Shown in pieces: positions 17,975 through 26,540 of a DNA stretch of 37,103 nucleotides. Position numbers and translations under genes: made by a program. Origin of the DNA: an uncultured Clostridia bacterium (GTDB lineage: Bacteria; Bacillota; Clostridia; Lachnospirales; CAG-274); contig CANPXH010000021.1 of NCBI GenBank assembly GCA_947585865.1, positions 1 through 37,103 of the forward strand, written 5' to 3'. The notes under the pieces were generated by a model. That model saw only the letters and a list, made by a program, of their open reading frames with translations, did not search any database and was not told the origin of the DNA. Position 1 is the first letter of the stretch. Every line of letters begins with the position of its first letter.

Positions 17975-20740
17975 TCAAGCGCCTTCTTTCCTAGAAAACC
18001 TGTTGGAAGATTTTTTCGTAGTCGTCTCGCCGGTACTTTCTTCGGCAGATATCTCTGTTGTGGCTTCTGCCGTTGTTGTCTCAGTCTCATATGTACTTGT
18101 AACTGTTTCCTTCTCCTGCGTGACTGCCTCGGTAGTGTTTTGAGTGGTCTCGCTCACAACGGCAGCGGTAGTTCCCTGAGAGCTTGTGGTTGTTTCAGTC
18201 ACAGTGGTGGTAGGCTCTTGGGATGGATTTTTTTTCCCATCATCTTTATTGATTATCTTATAGATAGCAAAGGCTGCTGTTAAAGCTATGATCAAACCGA
18301 CCACGATCATACTCGCTATAATAATGCGTGATCTTTTCTTTTGCGCTGCCTTTTTGTTTTTAGACCTGTTGGCATGAGATGATGAATAAAAATCATCCTC
18401 CCCATACTGCATTCCGCCTTTGTTCTGCTTGCCGCCGCTCCCCTTTTTGGCAGGAGGTTCAATGCCGAATATGTAGCATATGGCCTTTTTCGCACGGTCG
18501 TCTTCGCCGCTCTTTTTCAACTGCTTGTCTATGCCCTTGATGAAAGAAGACTTTTTCTTATCATCTATTTTAACTGAAATGTCCGCAAGCAGATCTCTGT
18601 AATACTTGAATTTATCCCGTTTACCATGCCCGCCCCTGCTGTCTGTGTTCTTGCCGTAGAAGTCGTCTACGAATTTGATTATGCCGGCATTTCTGTCCGT
18701 GCTCTTTGCAACAAGTATCTTTGATATGTCTTCGATATTATCGAATACGGAAAGTACGGTATTCAGATCTCTGTATCTGTCTCCTTCCTTCGAATGCAGC
18801 TTTTTGAACCAGGCTTTTACCGCTTGTCCGTTTTTGTTAAAGCTTATAACGGTATCCTTGTCTATGTAATTTTCAAAGTAATGGCAAAGACTTTCGATAT
18901 ATGAATTATAAAGCTCATATTTATAGCTTTCCGTCAAGCCGCTTACCGCATCGCTGCCTTCGCATTCTCTTATGAAACCGTCTATATTTTCTTGTATTGC
19001 CTTGCAGTCGGCAAAAACATCATTGCTGGCTTTTTCAGTATAGCCCATACCGTTTTGGCCGCTTATAAGGCTTATATCCCTGCGCAGGGCATCCTTTTTG
19101 TCTCTTATCTCCGCCCTTATTTCCTCCTGCACATCATTGCTTATCTCATTCATTTTGTCGTCTACGCACTGAGCAAATATAGCCGCACCGTTATCATTGC
19201 CGCTGTATTGCAATCTTAGCTGCCTATATTCGTCATACATACTTCTGTACATATGAGACGGCTGTGCGGAAGCCTTGACGTCATTTACGGATTTGTCGAT
19301 AATGTCGCTTGCGCATTTATATATACAGGTCTTTATTTCATTGTCTCTTTCCTTAAAAATATCGGTATGGCTGAAACCGAACACCTTTTCGGAAGCCGCC
19401 ATCAAAGAGTCTATGCTGTCGCAGGCGTTCATAAATCCTATGCCCTTGTCATAGAGCTTATCATTGAAATCTCCCGTAAAGAATACGTCTTTACATTCGG
19501 AAGCCTCTGATGCCTTTGCAAATAACTCATCGATATTCGTACTGTCGAATATGAATTCCTGAGCCTTTGAAGCAAAGCTTTCATTGACAGCATCTTTGCT
19601 TATGCCAAGCCTGTCGCAAAAGCCTGATATGACAGTGTAATATTCCGTAAGGCTCTTGATATCCGCTGCCTTTGCCGCATTTTCGGATATTTTGTCGCCG
19701 AATTCTTCTGTGTGCTGCAGCAGTCTTTCCTTTACCGTATTGTACAGATAAGGATATTTTTCTATAAGCTCTATGCTGTCCTTGTTGAGCCAATCGTCTA
19801 TACATTCGGATACATCGCCCTTCCAATACGTGAGCTTGGAATATATGAGCATATAGTCTTCACTGTGCAGCTTGCCCTCCACGGTGTCAAATTCATTGGC
19901 AAACAGATCGAACAGTTCCTTCCTCTCATCGTCTGAAAGGGAAACTATAACATCGGCAAATTTATCGAATCTGCTTTCGTCAGCAGCATTGCTGCCGAAT
20001 ATATCTATGCAGTCCTTTGGCAAATATTTGGGCTCGTCATTGCTGTATGCCACAAATTTGTAGTCATGCACTGCGCCGGGCTGTCTTCCGTATGTATCCA
20101 CTCTGCCCAAAAACGTAAGCTCTTTTCTGAAAGAATAGGGCAGGTATTTCAATATCTTTTTATATATGCTGTATGAAACGGAATTGAACTCGATATTGTC
20201 ATTTGCCGAAAACACTATGCTTGCATTGGGAGCGGGATTGCTCCTTGCAAAGGTCTCGAATATTGCGGCTGCGACCTTTTTCAAATTTTCATCGGATATC
20301 TCCGTTTCCTTTTCTTCCAGAGAATAGCGTACATTATCCTTCTCATTAAAGAATTTTACATACTTTGCAAAATCCTCATCTGTGAGGAACTTAGCCTTGC
20401 TTATGTCTATAAGATCGGAGCTGTCGTTCTTTTTCATTATTATGGTATCGGACATCTTGCTGTTTCTGTCATCGTTTTTAAGATTCCTTACCATACCCAT
20501 TGCAGTATATTTATTTCCGTCTGAAGAAACGATCTCAGGGATCATATATGATACCGCATCGTATCTGCCCGGACTTGTATTAACGGCATTGTTTACGGAC
20601 AAAAGTCTGCTGCTTATAAGCGCAGTCACATCGGCAGGCGCTTTTTCTTTACTGAGTATATTGCTTCCGTCTTCGGAATAAAGGCCGTTTTTTATTTCGG
20701 TATCTTCAACTCCGTTGTTGCCGTATATCAATTCATACAT
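17975..20740 (-). CDS. GTPase-associated (GAP1-like) single-pass membrane protein with Thr-rich outer tail
   Basis: 921 residues starting at an ATG 9 nt after AAGG. The N-terminus (YELIYGNNGVEDTEIKNGLYS, then SSRLLSVNNAVNTSPGRYDAVSYM) resembles, from memory, the N-terminal domain of GTPase-associated protein 1 (GAP1-N2), which pairs with predicted bacterial GTPases. A long helical middle follows. A basic stretch (KKAAQKKRSR) then precedes one membrane helix at about 803-826. The last 95 residues or so are Thr/Ser/Glu-rich (TTTVTETTT, ETETTTAEATTE) and should lie outside as a stalk. Its partner GTPase is the gene immediately upstream, 39 nt away. The GAP1 assignment is tentative; topology is clearer. 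Confidence 0.75.
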   Translation of the reverse strand: MYELIYGNNGVEDTEIKNGLYSEDGSNILSKEKAPADVTALISSRLLSVNNAVNTSPGRYDAVSYMIPEIVSSDGNKYTAMGMVRNLKNDDRNSKMSDTIIMKKNDSSDLIDISKAKFLTDEDFAKYVKFFNEKDNVRYSLEEKETEISDENLKKVAAAIFETFARSNPAPNASIVFSANDNIEFNSVSYSIYKKILKYLPYSFRKELTFLGRVDTYGRQPGAVHDYKFVAYSNDEPKYLPKDCIDIFGSNAADESRFDKFADVIVSLSDDERKELFDLFANEFDTVEGKLHSEDYMLIYSKLTYWKGDVSECIDDWLNKDSIELIEKYPYLYNTVKERLLQHTEEFGDKISENAAKAADIKSLTEYYTVISGFCDRLGISKDAVNESFASKAQEFIFDSTNIDELFAKASEASECKDVFFTGDFNDKLYDKGIGFMNACDSIDSLMAASEKVFGFSHTDIFKERDNEIKTCIYKCASDIIDKSVNDVKASAQPSHMYRSMYDEYRQLRLQYSGNDNGAAIFAQCVDDKMNEISNDVQEEIRAEIRDKKDALRRDISLISGQNGMGYTEKASNDVFADCKAIQENIDGFIRECEGSDAVSGLTESYKYELYNSYIESLCHYFENYIDKDTVISFNKNGQAVKAWFKKLHSKEGDRYRDLNTVLSVFDNIEDISKILVAKSTDRNAGIIKFVDDFYGKNTDSRGGHGKRDKFKYYRDLLADISVKIDDKKKSSFIKGIDKQLKKSGEDDRAKKAICYIFGIEPPAKKGSGGKQNKGGMQYGEDDFYSSSHANRSKNKKAAQKKRSRIIIASMIVVGLIIALTAAFAIYKIINKDDGKKNPSQEPTTTVTETTTSSQGTTAAVVSETTQNTTEAVTQEKETVTSTYETETTTAEATTEISAEESTGETTTKKSSNRFSRKEGA

Positions 20741-20779
20741 ACATTTTCACCTTCTTTTGTAAATTGTTGAGTCGGTTTA

Positions 20780-22831
20780 TTAATTTCCTGCGATGAATCT
20801 TTTCATCTTGCCGAAAAATGATACATGACTCGGCTCGGGTTCCTGTTCGGTCTCGGTCTTTTCTGCCTGCAGCATAAGCTTTCGCCTTATCTTTACAATA
20901 TCCGAAGGATCGCTGAGTGGTGTCCATCCGCTTCCCGAAGCTGTCACGCAGTCTAAGAATCCCGTATATGCCATTACCCAAAACATAGGATTGAACAGAC
21001 CGAATGTATACAGCGGATTGTATTTTTTGTATTCCTCGAATATAAGGCTTTTTATGTCCTCGTTTTTTTCACATCTGCTCAGCAGAGCCGCAAGCTTTTC
21101 CTTGATATCGTCGGGCATATCCGCGCCAACCTCATAATCATATATATACTCTCCGAGATCGTCTATATTGAATTTTGCGTCAAACACATCGCTAAGGAAT
21201 CTGTTTCTTGCAAACTTTTCTTTAAAGCCCGGATATTTTTCAAGCAGATTCAAAATGGTACTGTTGAGATTAAATGCCGCTGCCTTTCTGCCGTATGATG
21301 CAACAAAGAATATGGGCAGCCTTTGTATCTTTAACCCGTTGTATGAAAATGCGCTGCACAGTTTTCCCATAATGGTGTTCATGCCATTTGACTTTCTTTG
21401 GCTTATAAATTTATGGATAAGGCCTTGATTTCTCGTTGAGAATCTGTCCAGTGCATAATATACCCTGTCGTCTTTGTTTATTACGGTACCGTTTTGCACA
21501 GGCTCTCCCGCATCTTTTGTATTGCGCATAGTAATGTTGCCGTTCATATCCTCGAACACGGGATAGCATATAAGCTTGCTGCAGTCCTCATACCCTGCGG
21601 TATCGTCCTTAAAATCATCATATACCGTAAAGGAAAGCTGATCGCACTTTGTTATGACAAGGGCAATAGGCGGTCTTTCCTCATCGTTTTTGAAAAGCTG
21701 ATTCACAAAAGCATCGATATTTATGGCTATGTCGTCAAGCTCCTTTGTAACAACGTTTTCAATACTGCTTTTCCTCGTTATTTTATTGGCGTCAAGATCT
21801 CTTTCGCTGTCATACAGATTGTTGAACGCCTGATCCGCCGACATACAGAACCATACTGCATCGGAATTCTTTATTATCTTTCTGTTATCAAGTATATCAT
21901 CCTTGGAATCGCCTACAGCACTTGTGAACAACTCTCCCGGTATATCCACAAGCGTATACAAAAATTCCCTGTTGTTTTCTATATTTTTTAATTTTACGGT
22001 GATCTGCGGAGTTTCGTTTGCCGCAGTCTTCTGTATGGCAAAGCCCCTTTTATAATTTACCAGATTGTCCTGAAACTGCTTGTAATCTATGGTATCCGTA
22101 TCGAACTCCAAATTTACGCCATATTCAAAGCCTCCCGTATTGAGCGCTGAGATTATGGAAGTGAAATAGGCGGTCTTTCCTACATAGGGAGTTCCTATAA
22201 CGCTTATTACCTTTTCCTCATAAAGACCTGCCCACTTTGAAAATCTGTGGCCGCAGTTAGGGCACCTTTTGCTTTCTATTCTTTTATTTGCGCACTCAAG
22301 GCTCCTTATAACGAGTCGGCCGTTGGTATCCTTGTCATTCACATATTTTAAAGTGCCTTTAAAAAGCAGTCCGCCCGATTTGGCATATTCCACCACATCT
22401 CTTATAGCCGATCTTTCGTCAAGATTGGGATTTCTTTTGTGTCCTCTTATCTTTTTCTCTGCCGGTATGAGCTGCAGTATCTTTTCAACAAGCACATTCG
22501 TATCCTCGCTTAGATACAGGCTTCCCACCATTTCTTCGGAGCTGTTGTTCTTAACAAGGAAATCCAATATTTCCTGCCCTCTTAGCTCTATCGCCTTATC
22601 GTGATTTGCAAGATAGCTTATTTTCAGATCCCAAAGCCAGTCATTATCTATTATAAGGGATCTTGCCTTGCTTTCATCGATATGGCCTATTGCCTGGAAC
22701 CCGCTTGAATTTAAGAGCTCCATATTATCTCCCGCTATTTTCCTTACAACGTCTGCCAATGAAAAAGCAACGGAGCCTGCGTCAAATATATTGCCGCATT
22801 CCGGGCAGTTTATTTCAAAGTATTCGCTCAC
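20780..22831 (-). CDS. Zinc-ribbon P-loop GTPase (DO-GTPase2-like)
   Basis: 683 residues. GTG at 22840 is in frame, but GTG at 22831 lies 8 nt after GAGG. A zinc ribbon is visible: NCPECGNIF at the N-terminus and a second pair in KRCPNCGHRF just before the nucleotide domain. The GTPase motifs are Walker A GTPYVGKT (213-220), the switch-II type DIPG (296-299) and the base-specifying TKCD (394-397), in the order expected of a TRAFAC-type GTPase. The layout resembles the double-GTPase-domain (DO-GTPase2) families of bacterial NTP-dependent conflict systems, an assignment I make from memory. The C-terminal 250 residues are helical. It is followed by its likely partner at 17975-20740. Confidence 0.85.
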   Translation of the reverse strand: MSEYFEINCPECGNIFDAGSVAFSLADVVRKIAGDNMELLNSSGFQAIGHIDESKARSLIIDNDWLWDLKISYLANHDKAIELRGQEILDFLVKNNSSEEMVGSLYLSEDTNVLVEKILQLIPAEKKIRGHKRNPNLDERSAIRDVVEYAKSGGLLFKGTLKYVNDKDTNGRLVIRSLECANKRIESKRCPNCGHRFSKWAGLYEEKVISVIGTPYVGKTAYFTSIISALNTGGFEYGVNLEFDTDTIDYKQFQDNLVNYKRGFAIQKTAANETPQITVKLKNIENNREFLYTLVDIPGELFTSAVGDSKDDILDNRKIIKNSDAVWFCMSADQAFNNLYDSERDLDANKITRKSSIENVVTKELDDIAINIDAFVNQLFKNDEERPPIALVITKCDQLSFTVYDDFKDDTAGYEDCSKLICYPVFEDMNGNITMRNTKDAGEPVQNGTVINKDDRVYYALDRFSTRNQGLIHKFISQRKSNGMNTIMGKLCSAFSYNGLKIQRLPIFFVASYGRKAAAFNLNSTILNLLEKYPGFKEKFARNRFLSDVFDAKFNIDDLGEYIYDYEVGADMPDDIKEKLAALLSRCEKNEDIKSLIFEEYKKYNPLYTFGLFNPMFWVMAYTGFLDCVTASGSGWTPLSDPSDIVKIRRKLMLQAEKTETEQEPEPSHVSFFGKMKRFIAGN

Positions 22832-22846
22832 TTCTACCACCTCTTT

Positions 22847-23431
22847 TTACTGAATGTTATTTACAAATTTTATATGTTTGCATATCTTTTTGTCTTCATC
22901 ACAAGTCTCGCTGTTTATGCTGAACTTAATGTCGGAATCGCTTCTTACATTGCTCACAAAAAACGTGGAGGGTCTGTTTCCCGTCAGGTTTTCGGGAATA
23001 TTGTATCTGCATTTTACATCGGAATGACTGTACTGTATCATATCTGCGGGAATAGGTACCTCGGAAGATATGGTAAAAGCACAGCCCTCCGTTTCTATAG
23101 GCGCCGTTATCATGATCCTTTTGCAGCTTCGCTGTATTATTATATCCTCGCCGCCGTAATCCACAAACTCGTGTACCTGTTCATTGTTCTTTTTAAGCAC
23201 GAATTTATACAGCCCGCAAAGCTTTCCCATATCCACTCTTGCAACATTGCCTTCATACTTTGTGGTCAGATGCTGTATATGTATAGACTTTGGAGCAGTG
23301 CTGAAGCGCTTGTTTACAAGACTGTATTCATAACAGTCTATATCCGTGATATCATCGCTCAGTCTTTCCGAATCAAATTTTATTACCATATTGACTGCAT
23401 CGGTATTTGAATTATCTATAGAAAATTCCAT
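22847..23431 (-). CDS. Small unrecognised protein
   Basis: 194 residues. An in-frame TTG lies at 23449, but ATG at 23431 follows CGGAG by 8 nt. The sequence is beta-rich (MEFSIDNSNTDAVNMVIKFD, KYEGNVARVDMG, YKFVLKKNNEQVHEFVDYGG) and has no membrane segment or signal peptide, suggesting an all-beta adaptor. No family recognised. It lies between the membrane vWA gene and the GTPase gene, with 24- and 15-nt gaps, so it is co-translated with them. Confidence 0.75.
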   Translation of the reverse strand: MEFSIDNSNTDAVNMVIKFDSERLSDDITDIDCYEYSLVNKRFSTAPKSIHIQHLTTKYEGNVARVDMGKLCGLYKFVLKKNNEQVHEFVDYGGEDIIIQRSCKRIMITAPIETEGCAFTISSEVPIPADMIQYSHSDVKCRYNIPENLTGNRPSTFFVSNVRSDSDIKFSINSETCDEDKKICKHIKFVNNIQ

Positions 23432-23455
23432 ATTTTCAACTCCGTTCAATGTTTA

Positions 23456-24697
23456 TTAGAAAAACCTCTGTGTTGTGCCGGATCCGCCTGTATCGGAACC
23501 GAATCTGTCAGCAGCGGTGCCCTTAAGGCTCTTTTGGAAGCCGCCGCCGGAGTCGCTGAAATTTGCGCTTCCCGACTTTTCGGGTGAAAAGGCAACAGAC
23601 CATAAAATACAGAGTACCACTCTTACGGCATTGTCGCCGATGCCAAATCCGTTGGTAAGAGCCTCCATAAGTATCGCACCTATCGTACAGGCGATCACTG
23701 AAACTATTATAAACAAAGGCATATTGTCGTCTTCTGAAGAGGCAAAGCCCTTGAGTACAGAAAATACCACGCCCATTATGATAAGGAAAAGTATTCTCAA
23801 TATGATATAGAGAATGCTGCTTGACTTAGGGCCGGAACGCAGTGATATCAATGTTCTTTGAATATTGCTGCCGGTAGTAACGGTAACGGCATTCTTTATG
23901 TTGTCGTAAAGATCGGCAACGCCGTCAGCATTGAGATATACGCCCCCTGTATCTTCCGCAAGAGATGTCAAGAAGGACTCATCGGGAGTACCAAAGCCTA
24001 CGGAGGATACCTTTATTCCCATTTTCTGACAGGTATCCAAGGCTGACTTATAAGGTCCGCTTCTGAAAAATGTGCCCGAATCTGTTGCTGCGCCATCGGT
24101 AAGATTAATGATATTGTACATCTTGCCGGAATTTTCTATTTCCTTAGCCACAGTGCTTATACAGGTCATCATTGAAGTGCCGCCGCTGTTGCTGCGGGCA
24201 TTGTCGGGTATAGTGTAATTAGACGCCATTGTGCCTAAAGGAGTTATCTGAGATACCGTTGATTCATATGTATATACGCCTATCTCCGCATTGGCGGGAA
24301 GCTCAGAGATTATCTGATCCAATACATCGTATCTCTCATAATTCGAGTCATTGGTTTCCATAGAGCTGGAATTATCGACTATGAACACGTAATTGTCTCC
24401 TGCGCCAACTGCTTTCTTGCCGAAATCTATTTCGTATATGAACTCAAAAAGCATTGATACAAGGAACATAACTATGCAGCTCACCAAAAAAGCAACAACG
24501 TATCCGCCTACCACATCGTAGCCTGACGTAACTGTGCCAAGTATCAGAGATATGCCCAAAATTATTGAGAAAATAAGAAAATATATACCTACTCTCAATA
24601 TACTCGGTATGTCTGAAAGAGGGCCGTTGAACAATATATTGCCTATGATAGAAAAAATAACGCCGCCAACCAAAGCCCATACAAATATTTTTTTCAT
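23456..24697 (-). CDS. Membrane protein with extracytoplasmic von Willebrand factor A domain
   Basis: 413 residues. The frame opens at a GTG (24718), but ATG at 24697 follows GAGG by 8 nt and leaves an 11-nt gap. Three N-terminal membrane helices are followed by a vWA domain at about 95-270. The metal-ion-dependent adhesion site is complete: DNSSS, the Thr in GGTSMM and the Asp in LTDGAA. Three more helices lead to a Gly/Ser-rich cytoplasmic tail (FSDSGGGFQKSLKG, RFGSDTGGSG) ending QRFF. The vWA domain should lie outside and bind a protein ligand through metal. The tail shares SDTG motifs with the tail-anchored repeat protein at 17117-17821. Confidence 0.88.
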   Translation of the reverse strand: MKKIFVWALVGGVIFSIIGNILFNGPLSDIPSILRVGIYFLIFSIILGISLILGTVTSGYDVVGGYVVAFLVSCIVMFLVSMLFEFIYEIDFGKKAVGAGDNYVFIVDNSSSMETNDSNYERYDVLDQIISELPANAEIGVYTYESTVSQITPLGTMASNYTIPDNARSNSGGTSMMTCISTVAKEIENSGKMYNIINLTDGAATDSGTFFRSGPYKSALDTCQKMGIKVSSVGFGTPDESFLTSLAEDTGGVYLNADGVADLYDNIKNAVTVTTGSNIQRTLISLRSGPKSSSILYIILRILFLIIMGVVFSVLKGFASSEDDNMPLFIIVSVIACTIGAILMEALTNGFGIGDNAVRVVLCILWSVAFSPEKSGSANFSDSGGGFQKSLKGTAADRFGSDTGGSGTTQRFF

Positions 24698-24708
24698 GAT
24701 AGTTCCCT

Positions 24709-26475
24709 CTACTCCCACGGGAGCCCTTTCTCATTGTAATTATAATAAAGTACAAATATTGTGTCCTGCTTGATATTCGGATCCTGTCTCACGACCTGAG
24801 GCAATTGGCTGTGATCGTAGCTGCCGCCTTCGGCAACATAAGCATTTATTCCCTTATACGGATCGGAGCTTACATCATATGATATAGCCTCGCAGCCGAA
24901 CTTAACGTTGCTTACGGGATTTATCTCCGCATTTCCGTATATGCCGCACAGCTTTTTGATATAGTTGTCCACTTCCTTCACAAAATCGATCTTGCGAAGC
25001 TCCTCGGAAACATCATCATCATTTATAAAATCGGCGATATTGTCACAGTTGGTCTCAAAGCTCAGTGAATCTTCATTTATATTTACGTCTTTGCCGTAAC
25101 CGCCTAAGAAGAGCAGATTCATATAATCTCTTACATAGCCCATCATTACGCCGTGCTTATCGCTTATGCCCTTCTTTATTTCATCTCTGTTTGTCCTGAG
25201 ATGATCCAGTATTTCATTTAGTATACATTTTCTCAGCTCATCTCTTTTTTCATCGACAAACCCTTTATATTTACCGGTGTAGCTGTTGTCGCTGTTATGT
25301 ACTCCTAAACGCTTTTCCACAGGCATAAGGTCGACTATTGCCTTTATAAGAGGGCCTTTTTCGTTCTCGAGCTGATCAAATCTGTCACAATATATTACGA
25401 CGGAATCTATTATATCTTTTATAACATTACGGTTTATCGCCTTGTTCTTTCTTTTTTCAATACCGGCCTCCTGCATTTTTATAAGAGAAGCATAGGCATT
25501 CTCAAAATCTCCCGTGTATACGGTACTTGTGCTGCGCTTGTGGAATAGAGCATTAAGAAAACCGCCTCCGCTTACCTCGTCTTCCGTAAACAGCACAGGC
25601 ATATACCTGCAGTCGTTTTCGGTAATGTTGCTCATACATTCGTTCTCTATATCGGCAACCTTCTGAGAGACCTTGCCGTATATCTTGTCATATATCTCCT
25701 GATGTCTCGGACTTGTGGCTTTGTTTTGCCTGCTGCCGAGACTGTTGTATATTTTATTTGCAACGCATCTGTCCACCATACTGTTTGAGAAAAGGTAGAA
25801 ATTCGCCCAGCCGTATGTTCCTGCATTTTTTATTGCCGGCTTGAATATATCCGCCCCTACGGCGACAATATAAAACGCAATGCTTTCGCTTATATCCAAA
25901 TAATTGTCCTTGGTTATCTGCTTTATGTGAAGCACTCTTGTTTCATTGTGATCGTAAAAGCTTTTGAGCACAGGAAGCACCGTATCGTTAAAGAAGCTCC
26001 TGTTGGACTCGGTGATCATGCCAAAGGGCATAAATGCTATAAAGCTGTATTTTATCTCTACATTTACGGAAGAGGCAAATTCATTTATCTCATCTATGAA
26101 CCCAAAGGGGTTCTGCATATCTTTAATTTCCTTCCATATATTGTTGGCAGGAGCCATTGAAGTTATGAAATAGACGTCGATGTATTCTTTCACAACGCCG
26201 CCGCTTACGCTGTTGACTATAATGTCATGCAAAGCCTTCATATCTTCCTCTTTTATATCTTTATAGGCAACAGAGGTCATAGAATGTTCGTCATATGCCA
26301 CTCTGGCAACATCCTTCAAATAATATTCGACGTCTACTTTTATATCCGATACAGCACTTTCTCCGAGATAAACGCACACGGTCTTCTTGTTTGAAGGCAG
26401 CATACCCATAGATGTAACAAATCTCATGCTTTTTTTTCGGATACTTTTTATCACGCTGTTTAAACTGTCTGACAT
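24709..26475 (-). CDS. Unrecognised protein next to the tubulin-like GTPase
   Basis: 588 residues; ATG 8 nt after GGAG. No signal peptide or membrane helix is seen. The N-terminal half alternates strands and helices (KKTVCVYLGESAVSDIKVD, EYIDVYFITSMAP, EIKYSFIAFMPFGMI, AFYIVAVGADIF), like a Rossmann-type alpha/beta fold. The C-terminal half is mainly helical. No nucleotide motif is obvious. It directly follows the tubulin-like gene and precedes the membrane vWA gene, so it may be a partner or regulator of the filament. I do not recognise the family. Confidence 0.75.
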   Translation of the reverse strand: MSDSLNSVIKSIRKKSMRFVTSMGMLPSNKKTVCVYLGESAVSDIKVDVEYYLKDVARVAYDEHSMTSVAYKDIKEEDMKALHDIIVNSVSGGVVKEYIDVYFITSMAPANNIWKEIKDMQNPFGFIDEINEFASSVNVEIKYSFIAFMPFGMITESNRSFFNDTVLPVLKSFYDHNETRVLHIKQITKDNYLDISESIAFYIVAVGADIFKPAIKNAGTYGWANFYLFSNSMVDRCVANKIYNSLGSRQNKATSPRHQEIYDKIYGKVSQKVADIENECMSNITENDCRYMPVLFTEDEVSGGGFLNALFHKRSTSTVYTGDFENAYASLIKMQEAGIEKRKNKAINRNVIKDIIDSVVIYCDRFDQLENEKGPLIKAIVDLMPVEKRLGVHNSDNSYTGKYKGFVDEKRDELRKCILNEILDHLRTNRDEIKKGISDKHGVMMGYVRDYMNLLFLGGYGKDVNINEDSLSFETNCDNIADFINDDDVSEELRKIDFVKEVDNYIKKLCGIYGNAEINPVSNVKFGCEAISYDVSSDPYKGINAYVAEGGSYDHSQLPQVVRQDPNIKQDTIFVLYYNYNEKGLPWE

Positions 26476-26502
26476 TCTATCTCCTCCGTATTTTATTTTT
26501 TT

Positions 26503-26530
26503 GGCTGCCCGATATGTGTTTCGGGCAGCC
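26503..26530 (-). promoter_or_regulatory. Intercistronic hairpin between tubulin-like and 588-residue genes
   Basis: A perfect 10-bp stem GGCTGCCCGA/TCGGGCAGCC with an 8-nt loop lies 10 nt after the tubulin-like stop. On the minus strand it is followed by an A run, not a T run, so it is not an intrinsic terminator. It could be an mRNA processing or stability element setting the ratio of the two proteins. Confidence 0.5.
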
Positions 26531-26540
26531 TTAAGTTAAA

